Positions 59,075 through 64,000 of a stretch of 64,000 nt of DNA are shown here, piece by piece. Source of the DNA: Artemia franciscana (taxonomy: Eukaryota; Arthropoda; Branchiopoda; Anostraca; Artemiidae); the NCBI RefSeq assembly GCF_032884065.1, contig NW_027062662.1, forward strand, positions 1,542,552-1,606,551. Reading direction: 5' to 3'. Position numbers and translations under genes: made by a program. Each line of letters begins with the position of its first letter. Positions within the stretch are counted from its first letter, which is position 1. Below the pieces are notes generated by a model that saw only the letters and a list, made by a program, of their open reading frames with translations, was not told the origin of the DNA and searched no databases.

Positions 59075-59893
59075 ATGCGTGTCCGATTGCAAAACGATGA
59101 CTCTGGTCAAACATTTTCAGATCAATTGCTGGCAATTGGAAACGGAAAGCTCCCAGTAGACTCAATTTCAGGACGTATACAACTACCTGCTGAATTCTGT
59201 AATTTAGTGACGTCCAAAAATGAATTGATTGAAAAAGTATTTCTGAATATTCTAAACAATTATAAAAATAATAAACGGCTAAGTGAAATAGCGATTCTTG
59301 CACCCAAAAATATAGACGTCCACGAAATCAACAATATTGTTTTAACCAAGATTCGAGACCAGGCAGTCCTTTACAAGTCAGTCGATACAGTTTTGGAACC
59401 AAATGAGGCGGTTAATTATCCATCTGAACTTTTAAATTCCGTGGATCTTTCAGGGTTTCCACCACACGTGCTACAACTAAAAATAGGCGTACCAATAATA
59501 CTGTTAAGAAATATCAACACACCAAAGCTTTGCAATGGCACGCGACTCGCCGTAAAAAAAAAAAACAATGGAAAACGTAAAAGAGGCCACAGTCTGACAG
59601 GGCCTTTTGAGGGTGAGGCTGTTCTTATTCCTCGCATTCCCATGGTTCCAACGGATCTGCCTTTTCAATTTAAAAGATTGCAATTCCCAATTCGATTAGC
59701 ATTTGCAATCACCATCAACAAAGCTCAAGGTCAATCATTAGAAAAATGTGGTATAGATCTCAATACTGATCGTTTTTCCCATGGACAATTTTACGTTGCA
59801 TGTTCAAGGGTCGGTAAACCTGACAATCTATTTATATGCAGCGACAATTGGACTGCGAAGAATGTTGTATATTCACAAGTTTTACGCAGTTAA
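59075..59893 (+). pseudogene. Helitron Pif1-like helicase, C-terminal part
   Basis: Open for 272 codons. It contains 'AILAPKNIDVHEINN' (motif IV region), 'IGVPIILLRNINTPKLCNGT', 'AITINKAQGQSLEKCG' (motif V) and 'GQFYVACSRVGKPDN' (motif VI), ending at the stop 59891-59893. This is the least damaged part of the Helitron. The last codons are re-used in the 3' fragments at 56533 and ~60030. Confidence 0.85.
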
Positions 59894-59925
59894 TTTGTAT
59901 TGTATCTATTTATCTATCTATCTAT

Positions 59926-60208
59926 CTATCTATATAAAAACGAGTTGTGTGTATACATGTTTGTTTGTTTTTAAAAAGAGTGTTTGCATATGACGTCATT
60001 ATAAGTACATAAGGCTTTGTATATGTACAGACAATGGGAAAGCCAAGAATGTTGTATATTCGCAAGTTTTACGTAGTTCAAAACACATATATAAATCTAT
60101 CTATATTCATAGGTGGTACACAGGGACACAACTACAATGGCGCGTAACGACTTACGCGCGCGGGGGGGCTTGGGGGGGGTGGCGCGAAGCGCCACCCCAA
60201 CAGCTAGT
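59926..60208 (+). mobile_element. Mini-Helitron of ~280 bp
   Basis: 5' end 'tctatctatctatctatata' then 'aaaaacgagttgtgtgt', TGACGTCA at 59991-59998, a piece of the helicase 3' end ('agaatgttgtatattcgcaa'), and a complete 3' end: stem ggggtggcgc (60176-60185), loop gaa, stem gcgccacccc (60189-60198), then aacag and CTAGT (60204-60208). Both termini are present, so it could be a mobilisable non-autonomous unit. Confidence 0.75.
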
Positions 60209-60317
60209 AGATAGATAGATATTAAGTTCATGAGTAACCTGGATACTCTTCCATTATCAATAACAAATGGGTGGATAAACACTAAAATAAGGCGTTCCTC
60301 GACACGCCTTCGTTGAC

Positions 60318-61221
60318 GTAAATTGCACATTCCTAATCTGGCCCTTTATCTTTGAACCGCAAGACTGGTTTTGCGTTGCTCCAGTGTTTCGTCCAGTTGT
60401 TAAATTTTTGGTAACATTCTATCTTTTGACATTAATTGACACTTGGAAAAATTTTCTTTACGTACAATCAACAATTCTACAATCAACAATTTCTAATAAA
60501 CCTCAAACTTTTTGGTTTCTGTTTTAAAGTTTTCGAATTACTTTCCATTGTAAAAATATATTGAAATATTTGTGCAATTACCAGTTTTTTACATTTTAAA
60601 CAAATTAATAAAATTGGAAGAGCCTCAATTTTTTTGAATAGTTATTATTCAAAAAAAGTATTATTGAATACTTGATTAAGATAAAGTGGTAAAGAAAATA
60701 AAAAAGAACTGAAACCTCTTTTTTAGTTTTTTTAAATGATTATTTATTATAATTATAATTTAATTCTTTTTCTTTTTTTAGTTTTTTTATTTTTAGGTTT
60801 TTTCTTTATTTAGTTTTTTCTTTTGTTATTTTTTTTTTATTTTTTAGTTTTTGTCTTTTCTTTTAGTTTTTTAGCTTTTTTATCTTTATACATATATGTT
60901 TTCTCTTTTTTTAAATTTTTTTCTTGTTTAGTTTATTTTTAGTTTTTTAGCATTTTAAGTTTTTTTAGCTTTTTTTTCTTTTTAGTTTTTTACCTTTTTT
61001 TTAGGTTTTTCTTTTTAGGTTTTTTCTTTTTTTAGGTTTTTCTTTTTTAATTTTTTTTCTTTTTATCTTTTTTATAGTTTTTTTCTTTTTCTTTTTTTTC
61101 TTTTTTATAGTTTTTTCTTTTTAGTTTTTTTTGGTTTTTTACCTTTTTTCTTTTTTAGTTTTCTTTGTCTTCTTTATTTTTCACATGTCATATGCAAACA
61201 CTCAAACAAAAATACATACAA
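60318..61221 (-). repeat. Right ~0.9-kb direct repeat, T-rich
   Basis: Counterpart of 53791-54775: 'ttgaaccgcaagactggttt' at 60352 against 53824, then a T-rich low-complexity part (60715-61170). It ends at 'aatacatacaa' without the Helitron 5' end that follows the left copy, so it is truncated on that side. Together the two repeats bracket 5.5 kb of Helitron sequence. Confidence 0.8.
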
Positions 61222-61239
61222 TCACAGGGTCGATTGAAG

Positions 61240-61650
61240 GTTGATTAAGGCTTCAACGTATTTTTTCTACCAGGGGCATTTCATATGAAAGGAGTGGTTG
61301 TATAAAGTTTGAGGGGGCTCATTCGATTGGAAATCGAAAGTTCTAGTGCCCTTTTAAAGAGTGAAAAGTGATCAGAAGGCATCCAGCCCCCTGGCATATT
61401 TATTGAACCTTTCAATTATGATGAACCAAATATCAATTTCAAGATTTCATTCGGATGTTTTGGGGAAAAGGGATATGGGAAGCAGCCTAGTCGCCCTCAA
61501 ATCTGTTTGGTAACTTAAAATGACACTTAAACGTTTAATTTTTCTTCAATGGCCCCTCTCCCAGTTTTCTAGAACCCTTCGTTCCATACGATCGTCCCGG
61601 GGATAAACAACGAAAAATCATCTGTGTTCTTTATGGCAAAAAAAAACAAC

Positions 61651-61680
<30 letters not shown>
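61240..61680. mobile_element. Family A-related fragment ending in an A-tract
   Basis: 'ggggctcattcgattgg' and 'aagttctagtgcccttttaaa' match family A in plus sense, while 'ccatacgatcgtcccggggata' and the following A-rich part match it in minus sense. So it looks like an inverted or fused relative. A-runs at 61639-61679 close it. Confidence 0.5.
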
Positions 61681-61681
<1 letters not shown>

Positions 61682-61747
61682 CCAAACTTTGTAGATGAGA
61701 GCTATAATCCTCTACAGAATGGTTCTTGGATCGTTTTTATGGCGTTT

Positions 61748-62480
61748 TTAAATCCCGCCTGGATCTGGTGACATTGGGGGGGGGGGGAAGTTGGGAGGGG
61801 GAAACCCAAAATCTTGGAAAACACTTATAGTGGAGGGATTGGGATGAAACTTGGTGGGAAAAATAAACACAAGTCCTAGATACATTATTGACGTAACCGG
61901 AATGGATCCGCTCTCTTTGGAGTAGTTGGGGGAAGGGTTAATTCTGAAAGATTAGAAAAAATTAGGTATTTTTAACTTACGAACGGGTGATCGGATCTCA
62001 ATGAAATTTGACATTTATAAGGATGTCGTGTCTCAAAGCTCTCATTTTAAATCCCGACTGGATCTGGTGACATTGGGGGGGGGACCTAAAATCACGGGAA
62101 ACGCTTAGAGTGGAGGGATCGGGATGAAACTTGGTGGGAAAAATAAGCAGAAGTCTTAGATACGTGATTGACATAATTGGAACGGATCCACTCTATTTGG
62201 GGGAATTGGGGGGGGGGGTGATTGGTAGTTCTGAAAAATTAGAAAAAATGACGTATTTTTAACTTGCGAAGGAGTGATCGGATCTTCATAAAACTTCATA
62301 TTTAGAAGGACCTCGTAACTCAGATCTCTTATTTTAAATCTCAACCGGATCCAGCGTCATTGGGGGTGGGGGCCGAAAATCTTAGAAAATACTTAAAGCG
62401 GAGAGATCAGGATGAAACTGGATGGGAAGAATAAAAAACAAGTCTAAGATACGTGACTGACATAACTGGACCGGATCTCT
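61748..62480 (+). repeat. Tandem repeat, ~290-300-bp unit, 2.5 copies
   Basis: 'atctggtgacattggggg' occurs at about 61762 and 62059 and, diverged, near 62350. Each is followed by 'gagtggagggatcgggatgaaactt', 'gggaaaaataa', 'gattgacataa' and 'gtgatcggatct'. G-runs of 8-12 bases start each unit. Noncoding. Confidence 0.85.
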
Positions 62481-62586
62481 CCGCAAGGAATTATTTTTCT
62501 TTTTCTTTTTTTCTTCTATTCCCGGTACGCCCCTAGGACAACTTGCCTTTGCAATTTCATGGGCAGGCTAGAAGATTTAGTTGAAT

Positions 62587-63189
<603 letters not shown>

Positions 63190-63382
63190 AATATAGTACG
63201 AAGAGGTTGCCGGTGGACCATTGTAGCTCGGTGGCTAAATTTAGTACGAAGACGTTGCCGGTGGACCATTGTAGCTCAGTGGTTAAATTTAGCACGAAGA
63301 GGTTGGCGGTGGACCATTGTAGCTCAGTGGTTAAATTTAGTACGAAAACGTTGCCGGTGGACCATTGGGTTCAACTTTTACA
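63190..63382 (+). repeat. 48-bp tandem repeat with Pol III A-box-like motif
   Basis: 'gttgccggtggaccattg' starts at 63206, 63254, 63302 (gttggcgg) and 63350: an exact 48-base period. The first three units continue 'tagctcagtggttaaattta' (first unit: 'tagctcggtggctaaattta'), which matches the tRNA A-box TRGCNNAGYNGG. The fourth unit instead ends in 'gggttcaacttt', close to a B-box (GGTTCRANNCC) for its first seven bases. One frame stays open through the array (16-residue repeat 'LPVDHCSSVVKFSTK'), but it is probably not coding. Confidence 0.8.
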
Positions 63383-64000
63383 AAATATATATTGTTATCC
63401 CAAGTTCCTCTTATTTCTAGTTTTCTAGTCTACTAGGCATTTTCGCCTTCATTCTGATATACAAACCGAAATATTGCCCTATCTTTTTCCCAAAATCTGA
63501 GTGTTTTTGCGCATTGTACTATAAACTCGTTTTCTATACATATTTCTGGCACTCTCCGAAGGAGTCACATGTTTTTAGGCTTCTTGTAATTGGCTTTCCT
63601 CAAATTGACTTATTCTAATTATTCTTTTTACCCCTGTGCTTTTGATAGAGAAGGACTTGATGGGTATGTGTTTGGTTTTTTTTTATGACCAAACCATTGA
63701 AGTCATCATTTTCTTAATTAGAATTTATGGAAGAATTGCATTGTACTGCGGGTTGTGCGAAATTAGCGAGTGTATGTTTTTGCCACCAACCTTTTTGCAA
63801 CCACAGACCCTATTTCAGAAAGCAGGCATTAATTCTGAAAAGGGCGGGGCGAAGCGGAGAAAGCTTAAACACTGACGAATTATGTGCAGAATAGCAAATG
63901 TTGGGTGAGTTTTAAGGTTTGGGAGAGTGGGTAAAAGTCTGAATTACTGTGGGAACAGGCATGAGTGGATCACCGAGCATCCATAGATTTTTCATAGCTA
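63383..64000. other. No gene seen
   Basis: The frame 63636-63875 has no domain and a biased composition. No repeat in common with the rest of the window. Confidence 0.4.

Larger units (their letters stand above)
56779..59925 (+). mobile_element. Degraded autonomous-type Helitron (body)
   Basis: Starts with the TA-rich 5' end and 'aaataagttgtctgtgtgtc', has TGACGTCA at 56818-56825 and 56880-56887, and encodes the Rep/helicase remnants listed separately. Its own 3' hairpin is missing: after the last codon a new Helitron 5' end begins near 59925. Internal deletions make it far shorter than an intact coding Helitron. Confidence 0.8.

Noticed and set aside
63207-63428. Protein with 16-residue repeats
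   Set aside because: The 48-base period is a multiple of three, which keeps the frame open without selection. The DNA-level A-box motif explains the repeat better.

Overview
Eukaryotic, AT-rich, gene-poor DNA crowded with transposable elements. I found no convincing host gene, tRNA gene or rRNA gene. Every reading frame I can name belongs to a mobile element, and nearly all are broken by stops, frameshifts, deletions or nested insertions. The mix (CR1-like, Jockey-like and RTE-like LINEs, a Penelope-like element, a Ty3/Gypsy fragment, many Helitrons, abundant foldback elements and long TA microsatellites) suits an invertebrate, most likely an arthropod. The recurring 'gtaaggagcgac' foldback family and the ~290-bp 'gatcggatct' tandem repeat remind me of brine-shrimp (Artemia) sequence. 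That is an impression from memory, not a search result.

Layout. 1-3.4 kb: satellite-like monomers and a decayed 'agtcacag' microsatellite. 3.5-4.8 kb: an old interspersed repeat (family C, again at 33.3-34.7 kb). 4.8-11.9 kb: arrays of short hairpin units that flank, in opposite orientations, a family A foldback copy and a truncated Gypsy polyprotein. 14.7-16.0 kb (minus): LINE ORF1 remnant with PHD and CCCH zinc fingers. 17.6-20.3 kb: a LINE 3' tail and two Penelope-like copies, separated by TA microsatellites. 20.3-25.0 kb (minus): nearly full-length CR1-like LINE whose ORF1 starts with a PWWP-like domain. 26.0-29.2 kb: Jockey-like LINE split by a palindromic MITE (family B). 34.7-35.6, 41.0-43.7 and 47.3-49.0 kb: family A copies, the last cleanly inserted in an RTE-like LINE (47.2-50.7 kb). 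42.06-43.69 kb: recent 851-bp tandem duplication. 45.6-46.2 kb: another foldback (family D). 53.8-61.2 kb: Helitron cluster with nested ends on both strands and a degraded Rep/helicase gene, bounded by ~0.9-kb direct repeats. 61.2-64 kb: tandem repeats, a long TA tract and a 48-bp repeat carrying a Pol III A-box-like motif.

Nothing here forms an operon or a host pathway. The history is one of insertion into insertion: family A into RTE, family B into Jockey, Helitron into Helitron, retroelements into TA tracts. The least expected signals are the PWWP-like domain in a LINE ORF1, the inverted hairpin arrays around the Gypsy remnant, a hammerhead-like motif in the Penelope-like tails, and the precise ends of the 1.75-kb family A element.
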